59,187 nt of DNA, taken from contig JAPKZB010000082.1 of NCBI GenBank assembly GCA_026393985.1, positions 1 to 59,187 on the forward strand, written 5' to 3'. Shown piece after piece: positions 12,165 through 21,177 of this stretch. A program made the translations under genes and the position numbers. How positions within the stretch are numbered: position 1 is the first letter of the stretch; the number at the start of each line of letters is the position of its first letter. The stretch comes from Acidobacteriota bacterium (GTDB lineage Bacteria > Acidobacteriota > Terriglobia > Bryobacterales > Bryobacteraceae). A model generated the notes under the pieces. That model was not told where the DNA came from and did not search any database. It saw only the letters and a program-made list of their open reading frames with translations.

Positions 12165-12553
12165 GCTTCGAGCCCCTTGGCCACCAGGAGCAGCTCGCGC
12201 AGGATGCGGGGCCGGGTGACGCCCGCCGCGCGGACCTCGGCCACCAGCTCCCGCAGGCGCCGGGCAAAGAGCGGGGCGGCAGCCGGATCGGCCGGGCGCG
12301 GAACGCCGCGCCGGAGGACGAGGGCGCCGCGGCGGCGCTTCAGATCAAGCCAACCCTCTTCGGCCAGGATCCGGTAAGCCTCGGCGACGGTGTTGAAGTG
12401 AACGCCAAGGTCCATGGCCAGTTGTCGGACCGGCGGGAGGTGGTCGCCGGGGGCGAAAGCGCCGTCGACGAGGTGAGTGCGGACGGCGTCCACGATCTGC
12501 CGGTAGACGGGGGTGGCGATGCTGAGGTCGATGCGGATCAGGGGCGGCAACAT
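12161..12553 (-). CDS. GntR-family transcriptional regulator, YtrA type
   Basis: This is a 130-residue repressor with an N-terminal winged helix (TPVYRQIVDAVRTHLVDG, then GDHLPPVRQLAMDLGVHFNTV and EAYRILAEEGWLDLKRRRG). It has only a short C-terminal helical tail, as in the YtrA subfamily, instead of a ligand-binding domain. I chose the ATG at 12553 because homology begins there and a good promoter lies just upstream, leaving a leader of only about 12 bases without a Shine-Dalgarno sequence. A dyad with two TGTACA boxes overlaps its own -10 region, suggesting autoregulation. It is translationally coupled to the DUF1648 membrane protein. Confidence 0.93.
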   Translation of the reverse strand: MLPPLIRIDLSIATPVYRQIVDAVRTHLVDGAFAPGDHLPPVRQLAMDLGVHFNTVAEAYRILAEEGWLDLKRRRGALVLRRGVPRPADPAAAPLFARRLRELVAEVRAAGVTRPRILRELLLVAKGLEA

Positions 12554-12555
12554 TG

Positions 12556-12580
12556 TTGTATGTACACAGACAATGTACAA
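12556..12580. promoter_or_regulatory. Candidate GntR operator
   Basis: A 25-base interrupted palindrome with outer arms TTGTA and TACAA contains two TGTACA boxes (12561-12566 and 12574-12579). It covers the -10 box and expected transcription start of the regulator gene, a typical place for an autorepressor site. Binding by the adjacent GntR protein is an inference. Confidence 0.6.
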
Positions 12581-12600
12581 TAGGGCGCTGCAGTGGTCAA
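12572..12600 (-). promoter_or_regulatory. Promoter of the GntR/DUF1648 operon
   Basis: On the minus strand TTGACC (12595-12600) and TACATT (12572-12577) are separated by exactly 17 bases. Transcription should start about 12 bases before the ATG at 12553. Confidence 0.7.
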
Positions 12601-12616
12601 GACCGAAGCGCGAGCA

Positions 12617-12645
12617 TTGACTCGCCGGGCCGAAATTGATAAAAG
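12617..12645 (+). promoter_or_regulatory. Promoter of the first TonB receptor
   Basis: TTGACT (12617-12622), a 17-base spacer and TAAAAG (12640-12645) form a plausible sigma-70 promoter. The expected start site falls at about 12652, essentially at the ATG at 12654, so the transcript may be leaderless. Confidence 0.5.
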
Positions 12646-12653
12646 TGACAGCA

Positions 12654-15600
12654 ATGTCCTTATTGCGAAGTCTTCTTTTACTATCCATTTCGGCTGCGGC
12701 CGGCCTGGCTCAATCCGGTACCGGCGACCTGGGAGGAACCGTGATCGACTCCTCCGGCGCCGCGGTGGGCGGCGCGACCGTCACCATCTCGAACCCCGCG
12801 ACGGGCTTTTCCCGCGTGCTGCGCACGAACGAAGGCGGCATCTATGCCGCGCCGGCGTTGTCGCCGGGGGCTTACACCATCAAAGTGGAAAAAGAAGGAT
12901 TTCAGAGCCAATCACGGGCCGGGGTGGAACTGCAGGTGGGCCAGGCGCCGACGTTGAACTTTACGCTGGCTGTCGGCAACGTGGCCGAAGTCATTGAGGT
13001 GAAGGGTGGCGCTCCGGTGCTGGAGACCGAAACAACCTCCGTCGGAACGGTGATTGAGAACAAGCGCATTGTGGAGTTGCCGCTCAATGGCCGCAACTAC
13101 CTGCAGTTGGCCTCGCTGATCCCCGGCGCGACCACCAACGGCCCGGCGTCGAGCCAGGGGCAGCAGCGCATGGGCGGAGCCCGCAACGCGTTTGCCCTGA
13201 ACGTGGCCGGCCAGCGCGTCCACTTCAACCACTACACGCTCGACGGCATGGAGAACACCGACCCGAACTTCAACACCTACCTCTTTCTGCCCTCGCTCGA
13301 CGCGCTGCAGGAGTTCAAGGTGGAGTCCGGCCTGTTTTCGGCCGAGTACGGCCGTGGCATTGCGCAGGTGAACGTGTCCACCAAGGGCGGGACGAACGAC
13401 CTGCACGGCGTGGGGTTCTCGTTCGTGCGGAACTCGGTTTTTGACGCCCGGAATTTCTTCGCCCCGGTGAACCCGCCGTTCAAACGGAATCAGTTTGGCG
13501 GAACGATCTCGGGGCCCGTGCGGATTCCGAAGGTGTTCGACGGCCGGAACAAACTCTTCTTCATGTTCAACTACGAGGGCCTGCGGGAGCGGCGCGCGCT
13601 GACGCAGCAGAGCACGCTGCCCGATGCGCGTTTCCGCAGCGGCAACTTCGCGTTTCTGAACCGCGCCATCCGCGACCCGCTTAACGCCGGACAGGTGTTC
13701 CCGGGGGCGATTATTCCGGAGAGCCGCATCAGCCCGACCTCGCGCCGGGTATTGACCGAATACTATCCCGGGCCGAATCAGACCGGCGGCGGGGCGTTGG
13801 GGATCACAAACAACTACCTGAACGACGAATCGCGACGGACGGACGGCGACCAGTTTACCACCCGCGGCGATTTGACGGCGTTCCAGAATCAGACGTTCTT
13901 CTTCCGCTTTTCGCAGACCAAGGAGCCGCAGTACATTCCGTTCAATATCCGCAACACCGGCAACAACGTGGACATTCTGGGCCAGCAGGGCGTGCTCGGC
14001 CACACGGCCGTGATTGGCGCGAACAAAGTAAACGAGTTCAAGTTTGGCATGAACTACTTCAACTCGGCCAACATTCAGCAGCGGGCTTTCAAAGAGAATA
14101 TCGTCGGCAAGCTGAATCTGCCCGGCATCTCGCAGGACCCGCTCTTCTGGGGTCTGCCCGTCTTCCAGATCTCCGGCTTCGCCAACGTCGGCGAGTGTAA
14201 CGACTGTCCGTTCGTGAACTGGAACACGACGTTCCAGCTGTCCGACAACTTCTCCTGGACCTCCGGCCGCCATACGTTTAAGTTCGGCGGCGAGTACCGG
14301 CGGCTGCGCTACAACCAGATTGGCGCTGTCGTGCCGCGCGGGCGTTTTTCCTGGAACGGCCAGTATACGGGCGAACCGATGGCCGATATGCTGCTCGGCC
14401 ACATGTCGAACACCGAGGGCCAGGTGGGCGCGCCGGTGGCAAGCTTCCGGCAGAACTACATGGCGCTGTATCTGAACGATACCTGGAAGATCACCAACAA
14501 GCTGACCATGAACTGGGGTCTGCGCTGGGAGTACGAGTCACCGTTCGCGGACAAGAACGACGCGATTGTGAACGTGGACTTCGCTTGGGATAACTCGCGC
14601 GAGCCGGTCTTTGTACGGGCGGGCAAGGGCGACCTGAACCAGGGCAATCCGGCGTTTCCCGCGCCGGCCGGCTGGCAGTTGGTGCGCGACGGACGCTTCG
14701 GACGGGGCGCGGGCGTGCCGGACCGGAACGACTTCGGGCCGCGCGTGGGTCTTGCTTATCAACTGGACGCGAAAACGGTGCTGCGGACCAGCGGCGGCAT
14801 TTACTACGTGCGCGACATCGGCAACGCCGTGTTCGACATTGTCCGTAACATTCCGTTCACTATCCGCCAGGCGGAGGTTGCGGACACCACGCGGCCGAAT
14901 TTGAGTTGGAGTCAGATCTTCACCCGGCCGGGAGCGCCGAGCTTCCTGCTGATCAATCAATACGGGGAGCGGACTTCGTATGTTGCGCAGTGGCAGACCT
15001 CGGTGCAGCGGCAGTTGACGCAGGACATGTCGCTCGAGGTGACCTACATGGGCTCGGCCGGCATCAAGCTGCGCCGCCTGACCAGTTACAACAACCCGGA
15101 GCCGGCGCCGGGCAACCCGAATCTGAACCGTCCGTTCCCGAAGTTCAACGGCAGCTTTCAGAACATGAACGCCCCGGCCCACTCGAGCTATCACGCTCTG
15201 CAGATGCGCCTGCAGCAGCGCTTCTCGAATGGCTTCACCCTGCTGGCTTCTTATGCCTACGGCAAGTCGATCGACAACGGCTCGGGCGTCCGCACGACGG
15301 ACGGCGACCCGCTGACTCCGTCGAACAATTACGACCTCAGAGCGGAGCGCGGCCTTTCGGCGTTCGACTTCCGGCAGCGGTTGACGGCTTCGTTCCTTTA
15401 TGAACTGCCGTTTGGCAAGGGCCGAAAGATTGCGTTGGCCAATGGCTTCGTTGATGCGGTCCTCGGCGGATGGCAGATTGGCGGCATCACGACGTTCCAG
15501 GACGGGTTCCCGGCGACGGCGTTTTGCGGACCGGGCAACGTGCAGAACGGCGGCGGGTATTGCAAGCCCGACGCGGTGGCGAGCGAGAAGACCGGACTGC

Positions 15601-15944
15601 CGGACAACCAGCGCACGGTGCAGCGGTATTTCAATACCAACGCGTTTGTGGACCGGCTGGGCGTGGCTCCCGGTGCGGCGCAGCCGGTGTTCCGCTACGG
15701 AACGGCGGGCCGGAACACCATCATCGGACCGGGAATCATTGGTATCGATGCGAGCATTAACAAGTTCTTCCGCTTCTTTGAGGGCAAGCATGCCGTCGAG
15801 TTACGCGGAGAGTTCTTTAATGCTCCCAACCGGGCCAACTTCTCCCAGCCCGGGACAACCCTGCGGACCCCGGACTATGGAGTGCTGAGTTCGACCCGCA
15901 TTGACTCCCGGCAAATTCAGATCGCGCTGCGTTATAGCTTCTGA
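12654..15944 (+). CDS. TonB-dependent receptor with carboxypeptidase-regulatory domain (Oar-like)
   Basis: This is an outer-membrane receptor of about 1096 residues. A signal peptide (SLLRSLLLLSISAAAGLAQ) is followed by a carboxypeptidase-regulatory-like beta-sandwich (GDLGGTVIDSSGAAVGGATV, about residues 25-105). The plug region contains LPLNGRNYLQLASLIPG and the YTLDGMENTDPNFNTY loop, and a long beta-barrel ends in the terminal phenylalanine of RYSF. Such acidobacterial proteins are thought to import or display large substrates; the ligand cannot be predicted. The ATG at 12654 is preferred over an upstream TTG because it starts the signal peptide. It lies in tandem with a second receptor but is not closely related to it in detail. 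Confidence 0.93.
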   Translation: MSLLRSLLLLSISAAAGLAQSGTGDLGGTVIDSSGAAVGGATVTISNPATGFSRVLRTNEGGIYAAPALSPGAYTIKVEKEGFQSQSRAGVELQVGQAPTLNFTLAVGNVAEVIEVKGGAPVLETETTSVGTVIENKRIVELPLNGRNYLQLASLIPGATTNGPASSQGQQRMGGARNAFALNVAGQRVHFNHYTLDGMENTDPNFNTYLFLPSLDALQEFKVESGLFSAEYGRGIAQVNVSTKGGTNDLHGVGFSFVRNSVFDARNFFAPVNPPFKRNQFGGTISGPVRIPKVFDGRNKLFFMFNYEGLRERRALTQQSTLPDARFRSGNFAFLNRAIRDPLNAGQVFPGAIIPESRISPTSRRVLTEYYPGPNQTGGGALGITNNYLNDESRRTDGDQFTTRGDLTAFQNQTFFFRFSQTKEPQYIPFNIRNTGNNVDILGQQGVLGHTAVIGANKVNEFKFGMNYFNSANIQQRAFKENIVGKLNLPGISQDPLFWGLPVFQISGFANVGECNDCPFVNWNTTFQLSDNFSWTSGRHTFKFGGEYRRLRYNQIGAVVPRGRFSWNGQYTGEPMADMLLGHMSNTEGQVGAPVASFRQNYMALYLNDTWKITNKLTMNWGLRWEYESPFADKNDAIVNVDFAWDNSREPVFVRAGKGDLNQGNPAFPAPAGWQLVRDGRFGRGAGVPDRNDFGPRVGLAYQLDAKTVLRTSGGIYYVRDIGNAVFDIVRNIPFTIRQAEVADTTRPNLSWSQIFTRPGAPSFLLINQYGERTSYVAQWQTSVQRQLTQDMSLEVTYMGSAGIKLRRLTSYNNPEPAPGNPNLNRPFPKFNGSFQNMNAPAHSSYHALQMRLQQRFSNGFTLLASYAYGKSIDNGSGVRTTDGDPLTPSNNYDLRAERGLSAFDFRQRLTASFLYELPFGKGRKIALANGFVDAVLGGWQIGGITTFQDGFPATAFCGPGNVQNGGGYCKPDAVASEKTGLPDNQRTVQRYFNTNAFVDRLGVAPGAAQPVFRYGTAGRNTIIGPGIIGIDASINKFFRFFEGKHAVELRGEFFNAPNRANFSQPGTTLRTPDYGVLSSTRIDSRQIQIALRYSF

Positions 15945-15965
15945 TCGGGATGCTCCTCATCCCGA
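15945..15965 (+). terminator. Hairpin directly after the first TonB receptor stop
   Basis: TCGGGATG and CATCCCGA form an 8-base-pair stem with a 5-base loop immediately after the TGA. No T-tract follows, so termination may be weak or factor-assisted. Confidence 0.5.
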
Positions 15966-15970
15966 GGGGC

Positions 15971-15999
15971 TTGCAACGCGGTTCTAACTCGCATACGAT
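15971..15999 (+). promoter_or_regulatory. Promoter of the second TonB receptor
   Basis: TTGCAA (15971-15976), a 17-base spacer and TACGAT (15994-15999) predict a start at about 16006, exactly where a strong hairpin begins. Confidence 0.45.
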
Positions 16000-16006
16000 A
16001 CCTCGA

Positions 16007-16035
16007 GCGCGGCCGGGTAACATCGCCGGCCGCGC
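16007..16035 (+). promoter_or_regulatory. GC-rich 5' leader hairpin before the second TonB receptor
   Basis: GCGCGGCCGG and CCGGCCGCGC form a perfect 10-base-pair stem with a 9-base loop, followed by CTATTTACC. With the promoter at 15971-15999 it would sit at the very 5' end of the mRNA. It could protect the transcript or act as an attenuator; it could also simply be a terminator for upstream transcription. Confidence 0.6.
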
Positions 16036-16062
16036 CTATTTACCAATCTTCGAGGTCCTCGT

Positions 16063-19000
16063 ATGAGTTTGAGATTGTTGGCGGTGTTGTTCGCTGGTAC
16101 CTGTGCCGGCTGGGCGCAGGGGAGTCTGGGTGGGCTTACCGGTCGCGTGACGGATGCCTCGGGCGCGCCCATGCCCGATGTTTCCATTCAGCTGCGGAAC
16201 ATAGAAAACGGGCAGGAGACCAAAAGTGCCACGACGGCCGAGGGCTCTTATCTGGTGACCAACCTCGCTCCCGGGCGCTACCGCGTTGCGATGTCTAAGA
16301 CCGGCTTCCGGTCCGCCGTGCGCGAGTCGGTACTGGTGAGCACCGCGACTCTCTCGAACGCCGACTTCGTGCTGGAGCTGGGTGCGGTTACGGACTCGGT
16401 TACCGTGTCGGGCAGCGACGTGCAACTGCAGACCACTTCGGCCGAGATCGGCACGGTGATGCCTACCAAGGCGATCCTCGACCTGCCGATTTCGATGGGT
16501 GGCGCGGCGACAACCGGCGCAACCGGACGCCGGCAGATTGAAAACTTCATGTTTCTCACGCCGGGCGTTACCGGCACGCAGTGGAACAAATCGATCAACG
16601 GGGCGCCGGGCTTCAGTCAGGAGGTACTGATCGACGGCGTCGATATGCAGAACATCGGCGCCCCGGGCTTTATTGCCGAGGCGAGTCCGCCCTATGAAGC
16701 GGTCGAGGAGTTCAAGGTACAGAATACGCTCTACCCGGCCGAGTTCGGCGGGGGCTTCGGGGTGATGAACTTCACCATGCGATCCGGCACGAACGCCTAC
16801 CACGGGAACCTGTTTGAGTTCTTCCGCAACGAGGCGATGGATGCGCGCACCTTCTTCGGCGGCAGCAAGAAGGCGCTGCTGCGGCAGAACGAGTATGGCG
16901 GAACGTTCGGTGGTCCGGTGCGGCTGCCCAGGTATAACGGCCGCGACCGAACCTTCTTTTTCTTTGCTTACTCCGGCTTCCAGCTGCGCGGCGGCATTCC
17001 GGTGGGTGCTTTTGTCACTCTGCCCACCACGCAGCAGCGGGGTGGGAACTTCGGAGATTATCCCTTTCCGATTTACGATCCCGCGACAACGGCGGCCGTG
17101 GCGGGCGGCGCCTTTGAGCGCAACCCTTTTCCCGGTAATCTGATTCCAGCGTCCCGCATCAGCGGCGTCGCCCAGCGCACCCTGCCGCTCATTCCCCAGC
17201 CGGATCTGCCGGGCTTCTTTAACAACTACCGGAGCCGGCAGAACCAGCCGAGCACGGACAACGTCTGGAGCGTGAAGATGGATCATCAGCTCTCCGACAA
17301 GCAGCGGCTTTCGGGATCCTACTGGCACGTGCTCGGGGAGACGACCATCAACGGGGCGGTGGCCGGGGAACTAAATCCCGCCTACCGCGTCACCCCGACG
17401 GTGGCCGGGGGCTTGCGGCTCAACCACACGTACACGATCTCTCCCTCGCTGCTCAACCGGATCGGCTTCGGCTACACCCCGACGAGCCCGACCTGGTCCC
17501 GGTGGCTGCTTGACCCGCGCGAGGGCAACAAGGTGCTGCGCATTCCTGGTATCCCGGAGTCCTCGCGCGGCTTCCCCATCCTGAACTTCGCGGGTCCGAC
17601 GCCCTACGCCAGCCTCGGGAACTCCAACAACAACGGCACTGATCCGCAGTTCTTTCAGAACTGGAGCATTGTCGATGACGTCTCCTGGGTGCGCGGCAAG
17701 CACCAGATCAAGTTCGGCGGCACGTTCCGCTACCGGCGGATGACGGTGCAGGACCGCCGGAACGAGGGCGGTACGTTCAACTTCAACGCCCTGTCGACCT
17801 CGCAGCCCAACAGCGCCGACTTTGCGCGCTTCGGCAACCCGTTTGCCTCGTTCCTGCTCGGGCAGGTATTCTCGGCGAGCGCCGCCGTGCCGGCGCCGAC
17901 ACGCCAGTACAACGACCAGTTTGTCGCGTTCTACTTTGAAGACGTTTTCAAGCTCACTTCGCGGCTGACGATGAGCCTGGGGCTGCGGTATGAGCTACCG
18001 CTCTACGTGCGGGAGAAGGATGGCGTTATCTCCTTCATGGACCCCTCCCGGCCGAATCCGGCGGCGGCCAACCGGCCGGGGGCGCTGATCTTCTTGGGCA
18101 GCGGCAACGGGCGGACCGGTTCCAACCAGATTCTGCCGCTCTACAAGCACGGCTACTCCCCGCGCTTTGCGCTGACCTACGCCTTCGATAAGAAGACGGT
18201 CATCCGGACTGGCTACGGCATCTTCCGCGTGCCCACGGCGGTTGGCCGGATGAACAGCTGCCAGTTCTGGTGTTCGGGCTTCGGGCTGCAGCCGTTCTAT
18301 ACCAGCACGAACTCCGGGGTCACCCCGGCCTTCCCGCTCGATCAGGGCTTCCCGCTCAACCCGGTGGCCCCGCCAATTTTCGATCCCTCGTTGAACAATA
18401 ACGGCAGCGTGACGATGATCAACGGGGACGCCAACCGGATGGCGCTGAGCCAGAGCTGGACGTTTGCCGTGCAGCGGGAGCTGCCGTTCGGCGTGAGCCT
18501 CGACGCGGCCTACGTGGGAACTAAATCGAGCGGCACCTGGACTGGTCTCTCGGTGCCGAATCAGGTACACCCGCGGTACCTGGCGCTGGGCCAGACCTTG
18601 AACGCCAGCATCAACTCGGCCGCCGCGGCGACGGCGGGGGTGTTGCCGCCCTATCCCGGGTTCACCGGTTCGGTGGCGCAGGCGCTGCGGGCGTTTCCGC
18701 AATATGCCAACGTCGATGACGTCTATCAGCCGACCGGTTACAACTTCTACAACTCGATGCAGATGCGGATTCAGAAGCGGCACTCTTCCGGGCTCTCGTT
18801 CCTCGTCTCGTACACGCTGGCCAAGAACATCGGCTTTCCGGGCGGCGACATTTTCGGCGACACGGGCGGCGGGGGCGGGGCGCGTGGCGTCGACACGTTT
18901 AACCGGAAGCTGGAAAAGTCGATCGTCCCTTCTGACCAGACGCACGTGCTGGTTACTTCGTGGAGCTACGACCTGCCCTTCGGGCGCGGGAAGCGGTTCG

Positions 19001-19500
19001 GGGCCGGTGTGGGCCGGGGGATGAACCTGCTGGTGGGCGGCTGGGCGCTGAACGCCATCCACACCTACCGATCCGGCACGACCATTGCGGTGAGCGGCGG
19101 GCCGGCGCTGCCGCTGTTCGGCGGGAACAACCGGCCAAACTGGGTGAGCGCTGATGTCCGGAGTTCGGTTGGGATGGGGAGTTTCGACCCGGCCAGGGAC
19201 CGGTATCTGAACCTGAACGCCTTCAGCCAGCCGCCGCTGTTCACCATCGGCAACGCTCCGCCGCGCATGCCGCACGTGCGGACGCCCGCGTTCCTCAACG
19301 AGGACATTTCGCTGTTCAAGAACCTGCAGTTTACCGAGCGGGTGATGCTGCAGATTCGCGGGGAGTCCTACAACCTGATCAACCGTGTGGTCTTCAGCGG
19401 GCCGGCGGCAAACGTGAACAACCCGAACACGTTCGGCATCATTGGCGGCCAGGCGAACAATCCGCGGCTGGTGCAACTGGGTCTGAAGCTGATCTTTTGA
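16063..19500 (+). CDS. TonB-dependent receptor with carboxypeptidase-regulatory domain (Oar-like)
   Basis: This 1145-residue outer-membrane receptor has a signal peptide (SLRLLAVLFAGTCAGWAQ), a carboxypeptidase-regulatory-like domain (GGLTGRVTDASGAPMPDVSI, about residues 20-105), a plug with LIDGVDMQNIGAPGF and EEFKVQNTLYPAEFGGG, and a barrel ending in LKLIF. It differs from its upstream neighbour in the plug, where VDMQNIGAPG replaces the usual DGxDNN type loop, so the two probably have different substrates. A ribosome-binding site (GAGGTCC) precedes the ATG, unlike the first receptor. The substrate is unknown. Confidence 0.93.
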   Translation: MSLRLLAVLFAGTCAGWAQGSLGGLTGRVTDASGAPMPDVSIQLRNIENGQETKSATTAEGSYLVTNLAPGRYRVAMSKTGFRSAVRESVLVSTATLSNADFVLELGAVTDSVTVSGSDVQLQTTSAEIGTVMPTKAILDLPISMGGAATTGATGRRQIENFMFLTPGVTGTQWNKSINGAPGFSQEVLIDGVDMQNIGAPGFIAEASPPYEAVEEFKVQNTLYPAEFGGGFGVMNFTMRSGTNAYHGNLFEFFRNEAMDARTFFGGSKKALLRQNEYGGTFGGPVRLPRYNGRDRTFFFFAYSGFQLRGGIPVGAFVTLPTTQQRGGNFGDYPFPIYDPATTAAVAGGAFERNPFPGNLIPASRISGVAQRTLPLIPQPDLPGFFNNYRSRQNQPSTDNVWSVKMDHQLSDKQRLSGSYWHVLGETTINGAVAGELNPAYRVTPTVAGGLRLNHTYTISPSLLNRIGFGYTPTSPTWSRWLLDPREGNKVLRIPGIPESSRGFPILNFAGPTPYASLGNSNNNGTDPQFFQNWSIVDDVSWVRGKHQIKFGGTFRYRRMTVQDRRNEGGTFNFNALSTSQPNSADFARFGNPFASFLLGQVFSASAAVPAPTRQYNDQFVAFYFEDVFKLTSRLTMSLGLRYELPLYVREKDGVISFMDPSRPNPAAANRPGALIFLGSGNGRTGSNQILPLYKHGYSPRFALTYAFDKKTVIRTGYGIFRVPTAVGRMNSCQFWCSGFGLQPFYTSTNSGVTPAFPLDQGFPLNPVAPPIFDPSLNNNGSVTMINGDANRMALSQSWTFAVQRELPFGVSLDAAYVGTKSSGTWTGLSVPNQVHPRYLALGQTLNASINSAAAATAGVLPPYPGFTGSVAQALRAFPQYANVDDVYQPTGYNFYNSMQMRIQKRHSSGLSFLVSYTLAKNIGFPGGDIFGDTGGGGGARGVDTFNRKLEKSIVPSDQTHVLVTSWSYDLPFGRGKRFGAGVGRGMNLLVGGWALNAIHTYRSGTTIAVSGGPALPLFGGNNRPNWVSADVRSSVGMGSFDPARDRYLNLNAFSQPPLFTIGNAPPRMPHVRTPAFLNEDISLFKNLQFTERVMLQIRGESYNLINRVVFSGPAANVNNPNTFGIIGGQANNPRLVQLGLKLIF

Positions 19501-19548
19501 GTAATGCGCACCACGGACTCGCTTCGGCCCGGCAGGCTGGGCGAGTTC

Positions 19549-19567
19549 CGGGCGAGTTCCTCGCCCG
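19549..19567. terminator. Hairpin between convergent genes, with an 11-base tandem repeat
   Basis: CGGGCGAG and CTCGCCCG form an 8-base-pair stem with a 3-base loop in the gap between the receptor and the converging TPR gene. The unit GGGCGAGTTCC occurs twice in tandem at 19539-19560. It probably serves as a bidirectional terminator. Confidence 0.5.
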
Positions 19568-19612
19568 ATGGTGCCGTGCCTGCGCGGCCTGTGCGCTTTT
19601 GACCGGCCGGAT

Positions 19613-20515
19613 TCAATTCGATGGCTGCGTTCCGTAGATCCGGAGCAGCCGTTCGAATTCGGTGCGGGCGGCGGCGGCCTTGGCGGTTGCGCCGTTGGCC
19701 TGGTAGAGCCGGAAGAGCTGATAGCGGATGGTGGCATCGACGGGGGCGAGGCGGGCCGCGGTTTCCAGAGCCGTGATCGCCTCCTCCCGCCGCCCCAGGG
19801 CCATGTAAATACGGGCAGCGAGCTTGGGGGCGGAGGCATCGGCCGGGTCGATGGCCATGGCGCGGTTGGCGTAGGGCAGGGCTTCGGCCGGCTGGCCGGC
19901 GGCGAGGCGCAGGCGGGCGAGGCCCAGTTGCGAGTTCAGGAGCGAGGGCGTGGCGGTGTAGGCGGCGGCCGCCGCTTCGGGCTGTCCGAGGCGTTCGAGA
20001 CAGAAGCCAAGATACGAGCGGGAGCGGGCGTGACCGGGGTTGCGTTCGAGCGCGCGGCGGAACCAGCCGGCGGCAGCCTCGGTGTCGTTGCCGTCGGTGT
20101 CGTAGTGGCGGCCAAGGTAGTAGTAGGGGCCGAAGTCGAGGGGATCGCGCCGTATCGCTTCGGCCATCTGGTCGCGGAAGAGCAGATGCTGCCCGGCGAG
20201 GTAGTAGGCGACGCCGAGCAGTTTGGGCTGGTTGGCTGGGCGCAAGAGGCGGACGGCCGCCGGGGCCTCGTGGCGGAGGATCGCGAGAAGGCCGAGCCAG
20301 ACCGGGCGATCAGCGGCCGGAAGAGCCGCGGCGAGGGACGCGGCGCGGGGGAGGTCGCCGGCCAGGGCCGCCTGCCGCACGGCGGTGGTGGCGGTCGCCG
20401 GCGCGGGCAGCAAGGCATCCAGGTCGTGCCGCTGCGCGCCGAGGGGCGTGTGACATACTACGAGCAGGATGAGGGCGATCGCGGTTCTGGCAAGCTGGCT
20501 TACGGCGGGCAACAT
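19613..20515 (-). CDS. Exported TPR-repeat protein
   Basis: This is a 300-residue protein with an N-terminal signal sequence (ARTAIALILLVVCHTPLGAQ) and at least four tetratricopeptide-like helical pairs, for example DFGPYYYLGRHYDTDGNDTEA, ARSRSYLGFCLERLGQPEAA and APKLAARIYMALGRREEAI. TPR arrays mediate protein-protein contacts; no catalytic motif is visible. The first 47 bases overlap, on the opposite strand, the first 47 bases of the TPR gene at 20469, so the two signal peptides are encoded antisense to each other. No alternative downstream start would keep the signal peptide. Confidence 0.8.
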   Translation of the reverse strand: MLPAVSQLARTAIALILLVVCHTPLGAQRHDLDALLPAPATATTAVRQAALAGDLPRAASLAAALPAADRPVWLGLLAILRHEAPAAVRLLRPANQPKLLGVAYYLAGQHLLFRDQMAEAIRRDPLDFGPYYYLGRHYDTDGNDTEAAAGWFRRALERNPGHARSRSYLGFCLERLGQPEAAAAAYTATPSLLNSQLGLARLRLAAGQPAEALPYANRAMAIDPADASAPKLAARIYMALGRREEAITALETAARLAPVDATIRYQLFRLYQANGATAKAAAARTEFERLLRIYGTQPSN

Positions 20516-21170
20516 CCTATGCTACGCCCAGTTTCTGCCCGACCTGCAAGCCCGGACGCCGGCCGAGTTTGACGCCTATCTGGATGTGCTCGAGGCACCG
20601 GGCGTCGAGGGAGGCGAGGCGTTCCTGCGCGAGTTTCCGGACTCGGCGCTGCGGCTGCCGGTCTGGGAACTGCTGGTCAAGGCTCGGAGCGCGGAAGGGA
20701 ACGCGGCGGCGGCGATCCGGGCGGCGCGCAGCGGGTTGGCGCTGGCGCCGGAGTACGCGCCGCTGCTGGTGGAACTGGCGGACCTGTTGGCCAACGGGGC
20801 AGTGGGATGGGAGGCGGCCGAAACGCCGGCGCGGAGCGCGCTGGCGGTTCTCGAACGGGTGAAGGCGCCGCAGCGGGTGGGGCCCACCGAGTGGACCGCG
20901 GCCGTCCAAACGCTTGCAGCGCGGGCTTGCGCAGCGCTGGGGCTGGTGCAGTTCAAGCGGAATGACGTGGCCGGGGCGATCCGGCAGTTTGAGGCGGCAG
21001 TCCGGCAGTCGCCCGCGGGGGATGCGACGCTGCGCTACCGGCTGGGGCGGTTGTACGCCGTGGCGGGACGGACCCGGGAGGCGCGGGTGGAGTTGGCGGA
21101 GGCGGCGCGGGCGGGGAGCGCGGAGCTGCGGGCGCTGGCGCGACAGGCGCTGGCCGGGCTGCCGGAGTAG
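20469..21170 (+). CDS. Exported TPR-like repeat protein
   Basis: This is a 233-residue alanine-rich helical protein with a short signal sequence (RAIAVLASWLTAGNILCYA) and repeat-like helical pairs such as LALAPEYAPLLVELADLLANG, VQFKRNDVAGAIRQFEAAV and YRLGRLYAVAGRTREARVELAEA, consistent with degenerate tetratricopeptide repeats. GAGCAGG precedes the ATG. It is head-to-head with the TPR gene at 20515 and overlaps it by 47 bases. It ends 7 bases before the stop of the convergent LptFG gene. The function is unknown; a shared scaffold role with its neighbour is only a guess. Confidence 0.75.
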   Translation: MRAIAVLASWLTAGNILCYAQFLPDLQARTPAEFDAYLDVLEAPGVEGGEAFLREFPDSALRLPVWELLVKARSAEGNAAAAIRAARSGLALAPEYAPLLVELADLLANGAVGWEAAETPARSALAVLERVKAPQRVGPTEWTAAVQTLAARACAALGLVQFKRNDVAGAIRQFEAAVRQSPAGDATLRYRLGRLYAVAGRTREARVELAEAARAGSAELRALARQALAGLPE

Positions 21171-21177
21171 GGCGGCG

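Noticed and set aside
19539-19560. Tandem GGGCGAGTTCC as a CRISPR-like or integration repeat
   Set aside because: There are only two adjacent copies, without spacers or associated genes; it is better explained as part of a terminator region.
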